Origin: Pohlia nutans
Taxonomy: Eukaryota; Streptophyta; Bryopsida; Bryales; Mniaceae
Assembly (NCBI GenBank): GCA_022496805.1
Contig: CM040093.1
Location: 7,712,213-7,776,212 of the forward strand
Direction: 5' to 3'
Length of the DNA stretch: 64,000 bases
The first letter of the stretch is position 1. Each line of letters opens with the position of its first letter. Below, piece by piece: positions 22,826 to 35,511 of this stretch. The notes beneath the pieces were generated by a model. It saw only the letters and a program-made list of their open reading frames with translations, was not told the DNA's origin and made no database searches. The position numbers were made by a program, and so were the translations under genes.

Positions 22826-24955
22826 TTATTTTTTGACATCTTTTGTGTCCATTTTAGGAGCCTCCTTTGCATCAAGGTTTATCTCAGGTTCAAGTTCAGG
22901 GTCTGGTCTTCCACCAATATATTTTGAGTCATATTCAACCCTTTGACGAAAGTTTGGTTCCCATGAAGAAACATCTAATAATTGAAAAGGCTTTTGTTTT
23001 CGTTTAATTGGCCTAAACTTATGAAAATCTTCAATCCACCATCTTGCTGTGTACATGCCGTATATTCCTAATCTTTGTCCATCTGTTGACTTAATACAAA
23101 TTAAACCATTACCGGCAGATGATTCAAAAGGTTTATTTGTAGATTCTTCTGTATAAAACAAATTATGATAGACACAGGGAGGTGTTTCAGAAATCCAAGA
23201 AAATTTACCAGCTGGTTTAGGATTATCACTAAATTCATCCCGTTCAATATCTACTTGAAAAATAATGAGTTTATTTGCATAGTATGGCTTTCTCGTTAAT
23301 GCAACTATTATCTCTGGACTTTTTACACCAAATGGTTGAAGTATAATTGGGCAACCTAATTCATTTTTTTTATAACCTTCTGGATTGAATGGAAATACAA
23401 GTGCTGTATCATCATCTGGAACTACAGAAATAAAAAATATTGCTGGATTTTCGGTTAGATCATTATGTATTTTTTCATCCTTTGCCAATGCTCTATATTT
23501 TCGTTCTTCTTTTTCTATAGCTTCTTTGATGTTTCCCAATACTATAGCACCAAAACACACAGCCATCCAATCTTTATTGATAAGACTTGTTAACATTGTA
23601 AGGCTTGTTCGACCAACATCATTTAACATTGTTTTAGATGGACATGGAATTGGACGTATGTAAGACCATTTATCTTGCTCTTTGGATTTATATACACAAC
23701 ATACAATTTGATTTAATTCATATCCATCAAATTTCATTTCTTGTTGATATCCCATAACAACCACAATGTAGTGACGAGTTGGAGGAGGGATGACTATTGG
23801 TATTAGTCCGAAACACTCAAAGTATAACCTCCATAATCTTTGAAACCTACCTTCAATGACTTTTTCAACTTCTGATGGCATATTAACATCTTCAGATGCA
23901 TAGGTAGATGATCGCCGTCGAGATGGTCTTTTACCCTTTTTCCTTTCATTTTCTACATCTATTTCATCCAATTCATCATCCAGATTTGCATGTGTACTTG
24001 TTCTTCTCCCAATGGCACCTATGTTTCCAAATGGCATACTCATTTTCCTAGACAATCTTTTTTCTAAAATGGTACCTCTTCTTGAAGCTTTTTTTACAAT
24101 TTCATCAATGTGCTCATTTACACTCTCACCATCTAATATTCCATTTGGATCTTCATCACCAACAGGATCTTAGGGTGGTGGTGTGGGTGGTCGCAATTCT
24201 GCAAAATCTATATATTTGATGCATGCTGCTTTTGCATTTAATGTCATGGTTCTAATAAATGGCGGAAAATACATAAACTCTTGTGTTATTGGATTGCAAA
24301 TTAGCATAATACTTTGTCCAGGTAAGTAATTTTCTCTTAACCATTTTTCTGCTTCTATTGGAACTGGCCTTCCTCCAACAATGACAGGAGGTCTAGTAGT
24401 TAAGGGCGACAACTCACCAAACTCTTCTAAAACACCTGTCCATAACATTCCTCCATCACAAACAAGTAAACCTCCATCACCACCAATAACTTTTTTAATT
24501 CCAATTGGAAGGAATGCTAAGCTTGGCATAGTGTACCAACATCCTTGTATTTGCTTTCGATTATGTCTAGGTGGAAAAAAAGCAAGAACTTCAAAATCAC
24601 CAGATTTCGCATCTAAGATTATTGGTGAATAACTATGATATAGCCTTTTTCCTTCATTTTTTAACTCAAAAGGGTCCCAATGATTTAGTTTATTTAGTTG
24701 TAGATTGTCATTGTCAAATTTAATTGTTATACCTCGTTGTAATCTATTCCATGCTCGATGAAGCAACTCAATAGGACCGTTTGTAAATATAATGCCTAAT
24801 TGATGCGGTGTATATTCATTCCAAAAATCACCTTCTTCTTTTGTTTTTTGATTAAAAAAATTGAAATCACTCCATGGTTGGAGTTCAAATGGAAGTATTT
24901 CTTCTTCTTTATCACCTTCTTTATTGATTTCTTCCTCCTTAAGGTTTTCTCCCAT
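22826..24955 (-). pseudogene. Long intronless frame with one internal stop; distant kelch/F-box look
   Basis: From ATG 24953-24955 to the stop at 22826 there are 710 codons in one frame, interrupted only by TAA at 24170-24172 (context PPTPPP-stop-DPVGDEDP). The upstream part has an acidic N-terminus, ELQPWSDFNFF, a glycine pair in GGDGGLLVCDGG and LICNPITQEFMYFPPF; the last two resemble the blade pattern of plant F-box/kelch proteins (GGLL..., ...CNP.T..W..LPP), but no F-box motif was recognised, so this is weak. The downstream part has a basic Ser/Arg-rich linker (KKGKRPSRRRSS), then a folded-looking C-terminal half. No GT-AG intron removes the stop that I can see. AT-rich codons like the nearby glutaredoxin. 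Either a young pseudogene, two genes, or a readthrough gene. Confidence 0.6.
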
Positions 24956-25893
24956 ATTCAATTTTTTAAAAGAAGTAGATTTTTTACAATTAATTTCAAA
25001 CAACCCAATAACAATTCTTGACCATTGTAATTATTTTTATTTTTCAAGTTTATATTTGTGTATCAGTTTTTTATTTGAATGTTTTTATGTAATAAATTAC
25101 ACAATTTCTAAATTACTTTGAAATTATATATGATATTGTACACTAAAATATAATCACTAATTATATTTTTGTGAAATCATAAGTTATTTATTTAGTAAAA
25201 TCTTTGAAAATTTATGTCTATGACCTATGTAATCTTATTAGAAGTAAAAATTATTAATTCAAAAAAAAAAATCTATACAGTTTTCATTTAATTTGATTTC
25301 TAAATAATATTTAATTTTCTTTTCACAATTAACTTTTCATGTTTTGAATAGTTGTGACGCTCAACAATCAACATCAAAGCATTATAAAGTCTCAACAATT
25401 TTTGAATTCCTAAAATTTTACATATTTAATCTTCAAATATAAAATTCATAATGAAATGTGCATAGGTTTAATGGTTTATTGATTAAAAAAAATTATTTCA
25501 AATTATAGAACTTCAAATTCAAATCTTAAAATGGAAGTACTTAAGAATTCGTTTGAGAAGACCATATTTTAATATCAAATATATTTAGTCTCATATTTTC
25601 CTTACTTGGTAAATGAAATATTAAAAATGATTGATTCGATAATTTTTGATAGTCAAAGTTGCTTTATGTTTCATTTTATTTGTTATTCATTCAAAATGTA
25701 AAATTTCATGTCTGTTGTATTTAATATATATTTTATTTGAAAACTTTCTATTTCATTTGAATAAAAATTATCATTTAAAAAAAATTGGATTTTTTTTAGT
25801 ATAATGCGGTTATATTTTTATCAAAGTTTTTTTTAGAAAAGGTATTATAATGAAAGATTTATTGAACATTTTTAAATTATCATCACAATGCTA

Positions 25894-26689
25894 GGCGTTT
25901 GTTTGGTATGGTCTACTAGAATCCTTTTGGAGGATTTTGAGAATTTGAAAAATCCATTTTGAAGAGAGAATAATATTTATGTGAAATCTAAAGTGGTAGG
26001 ATGGACTGTACCAATAAAAAGAAATTTCTTTTGATAGAAAATTCAAAATTTGGCATTATATTTTGATGGAGGATTCATGAAACAAAGGATAAACTAGTGC
26101 ACTGTTAGAAGAAGAATACGCACTCCAAATTCTAGAAAAGAGGATTGTGGATGGAATTTTGAGCTATAAATTTTTTAGATGTTCAAATATGTGAAGAAAA
26201 GTATCTTCCATTTTTTTCACATTTTTTTGAATTGATTAAAGTTTCAAATTTTAAATGTGGTATTTTTGGGAGGGATTAATTGTTTCTCTATTTTATAAAA
26301 GTTTTTTGATGAATTTTTTTGAATGTACTAGGAAATGAAAATTTTTAAGCTGGCGTATTTTTAGTAATTTTAAAATAGAATCAAACATGAACTATATTTA
26401 CATTCAAAGTTTGATCATAAATTGGTTAAATTGTTACTAGAATGGGAGATTCAATACTCAAAATCTTCAAGAAATAATCATTTAAACATTTTAGTTTTTT
26501 TTTCCAGCTAACATGTACATAAATTTAGAAGTTGGTTCACTTCATTTTTCATTGAATTACTGCTACATAATTTTTAAATTGGTTTGAAAGTGAAGCTTTT
26601 TAGACAAAATGTGCAAAGTATACAAATGTGCACCAAGATGTCAGTTGGTGCATTGAGAGGAGTTGGTGGACCGTACCATACAAACGCCC
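25894..26689. mobile_element. hAT-like non-autonomous element, about 796 bp
   Basis: Inverted ends GGCGTTTGTTTGGTATGGTC and the complement of GACCGTACCATACAAACGCC. TGCTA flanks both sides (25889-25893 and 26690-26694). A GGCG(TTTG) terminus with a short direct duplication fits a hAT-type element, though the duplication is shorter than the usual 8 bp. No transposase. Confidence 0.6.
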
Positions 26690-27437
26690 TGCTACATGGT
26701 CTAAGGTTCAATGGCCATGTTGTTAAGCCTATGGTGCATTGAATATGGTACAATGAACACAGTAATAGAGTTAAAACTTTGTGTATTAGTTCCAAAAATA
26801 TATAAAGTCTTATGTGTGAAGTAACATAGTTGTTATTGGAGTGGAGTTTCTGTTGTTGAAAGTCTATAAGTCTTTTGTTAAATTACCTAGTACTATGAGT
26901 TATTTCTAATGAGGTTTTTTGCCTATTTAATAGATGTCACAATATGTATGAAAAGTTTTTGGAAACAATTTATTGTAGTTGTGGTTACTTTGGATTTTCA
27001 AAGTTATATGCAATGTACTCTACATTCCTACAACTACTATGGAAAGTGACAGAGTGTGAAAACAAGTTCGAAGGTCTCTTTTATAGCCAAAGATTTGCGT
27101 CACATGTTTTAAGAATTGTAGCAAAATTTACACATTGGCCCAAAATGAATATATGCATCCCCAAATACATTACTAATGGTATGATTTCATTTCCTGAGAC
27201 ACATGAATTGGAATTGGAATTGGTTAAAGTTTCCAATGACACCCTCAACAAAATCAGGCATGTTGTGTGATGTTTGAAAGCTTAAAAATGAACTTTCCAG
27301 ATTGCAAAGGCTCAAATTCCTTTGTTTCCTTATTTTCCTATTTATCAATGATTGTTTTCATTTTTACAAAGGTTTTGCTAGAGTTTTATTCTTATTGCTT
27401 TTCACATGCATTAGGATTTTTTTTATAGCTTGTATAA

Positions 27438-27784
27438 TAGACATGCCAATGACCACACAGTTCCAATGACCGCACAGTTTCAATCATAGTAGACATACCA
27501 ATGACCGCACAGTTTCATTGCACAATTCCAATAGAAATGTAAGGTACCGCCCAATCACCGCACGCCTTGTGGTGAAGGGCTCGAAGTAAATTTCCATTTA
27601 AAATCATACCCAATGTGTTTGACTGGTAATAAAATTTATTCTACAAAACATTTTCAAGTGTGATTTTTTCAAGGTGAATCCCAACTTGACATACCACAAT
27701 CTTTCAAAATTTGAGACGGTATAAGTTTCTACATTGTCATGGGAAGGGATTTGGGTATTGCCTGTGCGGTCATTGGCATGTCTA
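27438..27784. mobile_element. Inverted-repeat element with internal subrepeats
   Basis: Starts TAGACATGCCAATGACCACA and ends TGTGCGGTCATTGGCATGTCTA (as its complement), 347 bp. Inside the left half, 'caatgaccgcacagttt' recurs two more times. The flanking target duplication is unclear. Confidence 0.65.
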
Positions 27785-27927
27785 CCTTATATATCCACAT
27801 CAATGTACAAATGAATATTATTTGAAACATATACGTACATTTTATGTATAAATTTAGCTATTAGTAAACGTACAATTTACAAGGGATTTTAAGGATATAT
27901 GTACATGTATAATGAAAGAAAATTCCT

Positions 27928-28463
27928 TTAATCCTTTAACGTACCAATTCAACATTGTTTTCAAAGATGCGCTATAAAATGTTTGATGAAACCCTAAAAT
28001 GGAGTAGATGTACAAAGAAAACTTGTAAATGTCAATGTGAAGATCACATCTGTACGGTTGGATGCATCATATTTTTTTATTAATATTTTTATTTAATTTT
28101 CTCTTGAAATTCAATTAAAAATCCCAAATGAACACAAAAATATTTCAAAAAATTGTAATGAAATTGGAATAACATGCACTACGAGATGGTATGGTTTCCA
28201 TTATTTGATTCTACCTATTTTGGAAAATCATGTTTGAGGTCTCACTTTTTGAACTAAGAATGAAACTTGACATAAACCGATTGTGTTATTTAAAAAAATC
28301 ATAATAACCTATTTTGAAGATCCAAACTGTTCAAAGAATAGTCAACTTGTACAAGAACCAAGAGTAATTTTGATGGATGAAAACTGTTCAATCTGGATGA
28401 GATCCGAACAACTTCAATCTGTTCGTCGTCAAATATATGGACGCTGGCGCGCTAAAGGGTTAA
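27928..28463. mobile_element. TTAA-flanked MITE, family B-like
   Basis: Ends TTAATCCTTTAACGTACC and GGCGCGCTAAAGGGTTAA, 536 bp. 'tttcaaagatgcgctataaaatg' and 'tgtacggttggatg'-like stretches ally it with family B, with considerable drift. Confidence 0.65.
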
Positions 28464-28953
28464 AGGGCTCACATATTTTGGGTTTTTTTTTGTGTACAAC
28501 ATTTCAATACTAATCAAGAGTGCCTTCTTCAAGCCACATTTGCTAGTTTTAACTAACGAAACTTTTAGCTTGGTTGTCTAAATCTCAAGTGCGAGCCTTT
28601 ATTTGTAACTCAATCTTTGAGATTGCTGATTATGGTTTATAAGGTAAATTTTAGAATGTAACAATAATAGGAGATGAAGGGTGAATAATTAAGGCCATTT
28701 CACTTCTTTCTCCATACATTATAGGTATTTCTCAAAAAATAATTCAACAATTTGTCCAAGTTTGAGTGCCAATTTATTATAAAAAAAACAGAAAATGCAA
28801 TTCATGGTTAGTTATCTATTACAACCAATCATGAAACCAAAACAAGTTCACTTGGAAGTTTTCTTAGTTGAGGAATAACTCTTGAGTACTACCAATAATA
28901 CTTTTGAACTTGCAATAGTTAAAAAACTATAAAGAAAATCAACTCTGACTTCC

Positions 28954-29545
28954 TTGACCCCTAAAGGATAAAAGCTGATTATTCAAGTTCGGTCACCTCA
29001 TAGTGGAATGAGTTTTGATTGTGAATTTTGATATTTTTTGTGGTAATTCTACTCTCTATAAAATTACAACAAAGATGGGATGGTAATTTGTATACATAGG
29101 TGATGTATAAATCGAAAGATACAATCATGCAAAGGTGAAAAACCTAAGTGCGGGCATTTCCTAAAATTTTGTTTACAATGAGCTATACATTTGAATTTTT
29201 GCACACAATGAGCTAACACCCCATATACATGATTGCCAAATTCATTTTATCAAATGTGAGATTGAACTTGCATTTTGGGCCTTTTCAGAAAGTTTCAAAC
29301 TTGGGCAAGGGGCCAAAAAATAATTGTGCAACCAAGTTTGGAACTTATAATCCTACTATTGAGGAACCTTGAACGGTTGAAAATTTGTAAATGCTAATAA
29401 ATTCAAGTTGGTTGAAATATCCTATGGTTGAATCGGTCCAAAAGGTCTTTGATCGAAAATATTAGCCTTTTCCTGGAGAAGGGATACTTTTAGGCAACTT
29501 TGGAATGTTTAGAGAGAAACATAGTCATGGTCCTTTACGGGTTAA
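28954..29545. mobile_element. TTAA-type MITE, about 592 bp
   Basis: Left end TTGACCCCTAAAGGATAA (TTGA in place of TTAA), right end TGGTCCTTTACGGGTTAA. Interior unlike the other families. Confidence 0.6.
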
Positions 29546-29824
29546 GAAACAAGAACTAGCATATATTAAAATTTTATTCAATCAAGGTCTACACATTAGT
29601 GTCCGCAGGATAATGAGAGTGAATACACAAGGCCTAACCTGTGGAATACTAGGCTAGATGGATTTAGAAGCAATACACTAAATTGATTTTGCATGTACAA
29701 ATAGATTGATACGTTGTAATCAAAAACATACAAAGTTCAACTATTCCAAAAAATTTAGGAAACTTATTTTTCAAAAAACTTTAAGGTGCAAGAGGGAATC
29801 TAGAAGAATATTTACAAACGTTAT

Positions 29825-30391
29825 TTAATCCCTCAACGTCCAACCATCCATTAATTTTTTGAATGATGTACAAAAATTAATCAAACTCCTTTTCTCCAAC
29901 TATCATGCACTTTTTGCAGTTTGGATTATTACTATAGATTTTATAGGAAGTTAGCTTCATGCATGTATGATCCAATTAGAAAGGGGATGATCTGTGATAA
30001 AAATTATGCCTCATTTCATGTTGCAATGATTCACCAAAATTTTCAAAGATCTTAGTTCAAAAGTGCTCTTGAATAAATCAACTCATAAAATCAAGAGCAC
30101 TTAGAGTATAACATTTCAACCCATCACAACAAATCTCATCCATAGATTGTCAATATCTTATTCGTAATCGAACTACATTAGAATGTAGAATTTTGAGTAT
30201 CAAATTTTAAACAAAAAATATTGGTGATAGTAATCATAAATCTAACCGTACGGATAGAATCTAAAATTCATAATGATTATGTAAAACTTTTATTCATACA
30301 TCAAGTTCAAAATATACCTCTTAATTGCATTTTATAATGCATCTTTGCAATTCTTCAAATCTGGAGAGGTGTGGGGGCATTTAGGGGTTAA
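29825..30391. mobile_element. TTAA-flanked MITE, family B
   Basis: Ends TTAATCCCTCAACGTCCAAC and GGGGGCATTTAGGGGTTAA, 567 bp. Shares 'gttagcttcatgcatgt', 'gattagaaaggggatgat', 'taaccgtacggatagaatct' and 'gcattttataatgcatcttt' with the other B copies. Confidence 0.82.
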
Positions 30392-30879
30392 ACAAAATTA
30401 AATTCAGGTAATCTAACCATGCCCTCCACCTACAATGTTAGAGTTAAGGTGGAACTAATATAAAAGGAGATAATGCACAGAACGAAATTCATGAAACTTA
30501 TAACATGTGATTCTAGTCACGACGTACAGTCTTCCTATAAAAAAGAATGAGACATTTTGACTTTTCACAAAAAGTTTATTTTTTCATAAAAACTTCATTA
30601 AGATAATATTAGGTCTAAATATATTTCGTTCTTAGTGAAATTAAGCATGAGCATACAATCCCTTTTCTACAACAACATGTCCAAATTTTACTTCACAATT
30701 TTTCAATTTCTCAATTTTTGAGAGCAATTCATGTAATGTCCAACTACTTAAGTGAGTCACTGTTATTCTTAACTGATTACGTCCGATATCTTTCTCCAGC
30801 CTCCTCGCTGACAAAGTTTGTCTAGTCCATAATTTCATATCATAATTTTGTGGATTGATACACTATGATTAGTGTGTTT

Positions 30880-31440
30880 TGTATAACACTGACAGTGTGG
30901 ATCACTCACCGCAGAGGCTGTACTTCGTTGGTCACGCTCACCATCAATCAGCAGATGATAAATTGGTCTTCAACAGGAACAGTAGCTTGGCTAATTGGAT
31001 GATGATTCTGCACCGAAGGAGGGTAATTATCAATCATTGTGAGAGCGTATTGCTTTTGCACATCATCACGTCATTGAACAAGAATGACCGACAATTGGAT
31101 AAGTCGATGAAGTGGCCGGGCTTCTACAGTCTAAGCAGGCCATCACAGCTGTACCAACTAACGTCACAATCAAACACCGCTTCCGTTAAAAAAATTCATG
31201 TGAAAAGAGCACTTGATACAAAATTACAATTAAAATTTGGGTTGTGAATTTCAGGATGGTGATCGCCAACTCTCTTTTCAAAGCCCTGGGTACTTGAACA
31301 TCACAATTGAAACATGCCATTCCAATGAACATGACAATAATTTTGATGTTTAGATAATTGAACATCCACAAGACAAAGCCCCAGAAACACTCTTCTTGAC
31401 TCACGTTTGTACGTAACTCCATTGCTAATCTGAATTAGTT
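30880..31440. other. Unidentified segment with more balanced base composition
   Basis: Less AT-rich than its surroundings and open for 122 codons on the plus strand (30879-31247) and 78 on the minus (31186-31422). Neither product resembles a known protein. It may be a relic of a gene or an unrecognised exon. Nothing else is visible between 30392 and 31484. Confidence 0.3.
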
Positions 31441-31484
31441 CTTTGATGATTAGCTCTCACAACGGCCATGAAGACAAGTTTTGA

Positions 31485-31699
31485 TTAATGCCCGAAGGAC
31501 CAATTATTCATGGAAAATTCAATGAATCATATTGTGAATATAATTCAGATGGGACCAAATTTTATATCACCAAAATCAGTGAAGAACATTGTGTGTGTTG
31601 GACCAAAAAGAAAGAAATTTGAACTAAAGGAAAGTCCACAAAGGACCTACTCAAAACATGAAACCCAATTCAGGCTTCTTGGTCCTTGAAAGAGGTACA
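31485..31699. mobile_element. TTAA-type MITE, family A, decayed right end
   Basis: Left end TTAATGCCCGAAGGACC; the right end 'cttcttggtccttgaaag' has lost the expected TTAGGGGTTAA. The interior is the reverse complement of 14254-14478 ('gaatcatattgtgaatataa', 'tcagtgaagaacattg'). It lies about 265 bp upstream of the GDSL start codon. Confidence 0.7.
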
Positions 31700-31963
31700 A
31701 TATCAAGCCGTGATGAGTGTAGGACTTCATTCGATGCAACAACCGTCTAGCTAGAACGACAATAATGGAAACAATCGATTCATGTCACATCACAACAATG
31801 CAAGCAGGTGACTGACGGTGGGTCAAAATCAGATCCTGTTACATTTAAGTTCTCTACGGTCTGTAGTTGTCCCAATAAAGTTCAGGTTTCATATGAACGA
31901 GCTCTGCATGCGTTTGGTTTCATTACCTGCAGCACGTACGATTGCAGCTCCGAGTAGACAGAG

Positions 31964-34540
31964 ATGGCAGGGAAAGCTGGCATACTAGTGCTGCTGCTGC
32001 TGCTGGTGGCGTGTTGCATAGCGCTACCGGTGGTCGACGCTGCGAATTCAACCGTGACTTGTTCGTTTCCGGCCGTGTATGGATTCGGCGACTCCATGAT
32101 AGACGTGGGAAACGCCATCCAGGCGTTTCCCAACCAGTTCGTGTACGCGGAGTTGAATCCGAACGGTGAATTGTGGCCCATGCACAGTGCTGATCGCATG
32201 TGCGATGGCAAGCTCCTCGTCGACTTCATTTGTACGCAACATCACTTAAACCTCATGCATCCTTGTTGTCTGTCTAATGTTATATGGCTTCGTTACAGGA
32301 AAAGAGATACTCTCGTTCTAATTCACCAACGTTTTTGTAACATGTTCAATCCTTGTATGTGCGCTTACACCTTAATAACAGAGGATACTTACAGCTGAAG
32401 AACAGAATCGAGAAAAGCGCAGCAAAATTTGTGAGATATTAATGGAATTGTCGGTTTTTCAGTAACCAAGAATGATGGTAAGGATGTTGTGAGGTGTAGG
32501 TTTTGGCGGTACCTTAGGACCGACGTATCCTTGGCTCCGGAGCACGGCGACGAGTCCGGAGTTCGGGACGAACTTCGCATCGGCGGGAGCGTCAGCGGTG
32601 AATCAAACGGACGTCTGGATGCCAGATTCAGGCTTCAGCACCCCGTTCTCGCTCAATGTCCAGTTGCAATGGCTCCGCCGCTACAAAGTCCGCTTGGCGT
32701 ACTACTACCAGCAAACTTGTGAGCCGGCAAAACTCCACTCCTGATATCAAATTACATTTCCCGCTTAAAATTTGTTTGAAAATGTTACGGAAAAACATGT
32801 AAGAGATAAATCTTGGATACAGGGCTTCTTTTTTGGTTTTTGAGATAATGCCCACATGGCTACAATATCTTTGAACATCAGTATTGTTGTGATTTTTTTG
32901 GATTAAATTAGCTGGCTACATTGGTCTGAGTTTATTTCATACTATGGCGAAAGAGTAAATTTTATTCATGTATTTATACTATAAAATTTCCAACGATTGC
33001 ATTTGAATCCAGGCAACATTTGTATTAGTAAGAAGCAACTCAACAATACATGAACAAAATTGGTTAGTAGTTGGAGCTCTTTAGAATAAAAAAATTTCAA
33101 GACATTGGGCCAGATAAGCAACATTGAATGATTTCAGTCTTCCCCTTGAATGCTCATTGAACTGGTATTCAAAGTTCAACAACATCCTCAATATATTTCA
33201 TTCATTTGGCGACAATCAAAGAATACATAAAAGAATGTCAAGGCGACATATGTAGACATTTATAGTTATCTGGCTCCATTGAATATTTCTACGTTGAATA
33301 TCTGGCTACAATCATTGATTTTTACACCTCAAATTTTGTAAGGAACTGTCACGAAGAAGTAAATTCTGGTGCAATTTAGCTTTTGATAGCCTAAAAAAAG
33401 AGGACTGCTTGGATATATATATCAACATTTTGTTTTCTACCTGCAGTTGATGAGTTTGAAGTTACAATCCCTTAGAGCCAAGAAAGAGATTGTGATGACT
33501 GATACGCAAAGTCTGTTGATTCAGAATATTGATGAGGAGATCAAGAGGAGTTCGTTCATTACCTTGTCTAATTCTTGGCTAATGTACTGTATGTATGTGC
33601 AGATGTTACTCAATCGCTTCCCGAATTCTCGACGCTCAACATCTCTATGTACATGGTGCAAGCTGGTTTCCAAGACTACTTCTTCCCGCTGTACTACATG
33701 AAATCGACAACAAGAATGTTGATCAGCAACGTGCCGACAGTTGTATCTGCAATCGGTGATTTTCTCAAGGTAAGCTGCTTTGATGGTTCGAAAATTCACA
33801 AAATTAGCTCAATCTGTAAATTGCTATAAAACTTGAATCAGAGTATTGCGAATAGATTTACAATTGAGTGAGTACCTCTACGCAGGGTTTGGCGGAGTTC
33901 GGAGCTACGCAAGTGCTGGTCGTGAACTTGCCACCTCTAGGATGCTCCCCCGCGCTGCTCACGTTGTATCCTAACAGCATTGACAAGTACGACAGATACG
34001 GTTGCCTGACAAATCTCAACAAGGTCAGCATTGCGCACAACGAAGCGCTGGAAGAAGAAGTAATTCTCTTGCGCGCGAAGTATCCGAATGTTACATACTA
34101 CCTTGCTGACTTCTACAGCGTCTACACCGACATCCTTGCGGCTCCTCAAGTCTACAGTAATATCATATCCTCTTCAAATTTCACTTCAAGGACAAGAATG
34201 CCAGTTTCTTGACTCTATAATTTCATATCAAGGACAAGATAATAAGTGTGCTCGTGATGTTGATGGTTTTGTAGATATAACGGAGACGCTGAAAGCGTGC
34301 TGCGGCGCAGGAGGCTCGTACAATTTTAATAAGGAAGTGACATGCTCTGAGATAGGAAAGATTGGCAACCAGGTTGTGAACTTGACCGCCGCGACTTGCT
34401 CCAACTCGCGCGCGTATTTGAACTGGGACGGGATCCATCCCTCGCACGCTGCCAATCGCGCGGCCGCGGTGAGTTTCTTCGCTGGCAAGCACATCACTCC
34501 CAGCGGGTTTGGCTGTGTTGCCAACACCACTCAGTTTTGA
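31964..34540 (+). CDS. GDSL esterase/lipase, secreted, 5 exons
   Basis: SGNH-fold serine hydrolase of the plant GDSL family. Exons 31964-32231, 32500-32718, 33603-33769, 33886-34156 and 34275-34540; all GT-AG, phases agree, 396 residues (family usual 350-390). Residues 1-26 are a signal peptide (GILVLLLLLVACCIAL), so it enters the secretory pathway. Block I is GFGDSMIDVGN with Ser44; block II NFASAGAS; block III reads AGFQDYF where the family has GxND, so the oxyanion Asn is replaced by Asp187; block V is WDGIHPSHAAN with Asp360 and His363. NLPPLGCSPALL and KACCGAGGSYNF are also typical. A stretch at 33447-33590 that looks open was left out: the T| phase of exon 2 fits the acceptor at 33601-33602 directly and the joined sequence (QQTYVTQSLP...) matches the family. 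Exact substrate unknown. Confidence 0.9.
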
Positions 34541-34668
34541 ACCCTAAACCGTAGCGCGCACTGCTCCCTTGCAATTAATGGACGAACTGCTTCCAACTTG
34601 AAAGCATAGCTGCACGAAGACTCTTGAGCGGCGATCTGATTGTTCACCATCGCCGAACATTGCTTTGT

Positions 34669-35155
34669 TGCAACATTTTCTTCTAAAGAAATAAACTGCA
34701 TTTATGTTGATCTACATTCTGATCTATTTATGTTGAGTTGCGCATCTGCGATGCTGTTTTGTACATTCTTGCGTTTCTGTTGCAAAGGGAGAGCCTAAGT
34801 CTTGCACCAATGGCTCTTTGTCTGATGGGCACTGATTCATTGTCAAGACAAACAAACACTTTATTCATGCTGTCTTCGAAAGAGGACTGGAGTTCTTATC
34901 TATCTATCATTCCATAGCAACGTAAATAATTTTTGTAGTTTGGAATTTTGTTTTCAAATTGGACTTGTATTGCCTTAAAGTGCACTGACCTAAAACTACG
35001 ACGATCTGACTATCCACCAATCCATCATCATCGTTTGTCGTTTGTTCGTTTGTCGTTTATTTATCGTTTCTTAGTAGATCATAGATCTACTAAAAAATGT
35101 TGTTACAACATTTGTTTTACAAAGAAATAAAAGTGCAGTCTATTTATGTTTGTAT
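34669..35155. repeat. Duplicated 3' end of the GDSL gene
   Basis: 'gttgcaacattttcttctaa' with 'agaaataaactgcatttatg' (34669-34715) recurs as 'gttacaacatttgttttaca' with 'agaaataaaagtgcagtc' (35102-35140). 'tgtacattcttgcgttt' at about 34762 recurs at about 35738. The downstream copies look like a duplicated 3' untranslated region with its AATAAA-like signal, later split by the element at 35221-35511. A 40-bp motif ending 'tatctatctatc' at 34870-34910 also occurs at 11410-11447. Confidence 0.5.
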
Positions 35156-35220
35156 TGCTTTGTCCCCCCGACTCTTAATCCCTCTTGTCTTTAGTGTAGG
35201 CACTGTTCATATGGCCCCTA

Positions 35221-35511
35221 CATCAAGGATTTAGGACCCCACGGATTTTAAACGATTTCCGTGAAACATCCGATATTTCATGGGAACCTTCGTACATTTT
35301 TTGCACGGATTCTGCACGGTTTTTGTGTTAATTCGGCATGGATTCTGCACTTTGTTAGATAACAAAAAGAGTGAATGTAGAATCTGTGCGGATTCAGTGC
35401 AAAATTAGCGCAAAATCCATGCGGAATCTGTATGAAAAATGCACGCACCCATGAAATATTAGATATCGCACAGGAACCATTAAAAATTAGTGAGGTTCTA
35501 AATTCTTGATG
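35221..35511. mobile_element. TA-flanked MITE with long inverted arms
   Basis: Starts CATCAAGGATTTAGGACC and ends with the near complement GGTTCTAAATTCTTGATG, flanked by TA at 35219-35220 and 35512-35513. The arms extend inward ('catccgatatttcatggg' against 'cccatgaaatattagatat'), about 291 bp in all. Tc1/mariner-type by target. Confidence 0.75.

Noticed and set aside
26944..27270. 108-codon open frame on the plus strand
   Set aside because: No family resemblance, no supporting splice sites, and the surroundings are AT-rich repeat DNA.
33447..33590. Open stretch between GDSL exons 2 and 3 that could be an extra exon
   Set aside because: Its frame does not fit the phase of exon 2, no usable donor is near its end, and skipping it gives a perfect family alignment.
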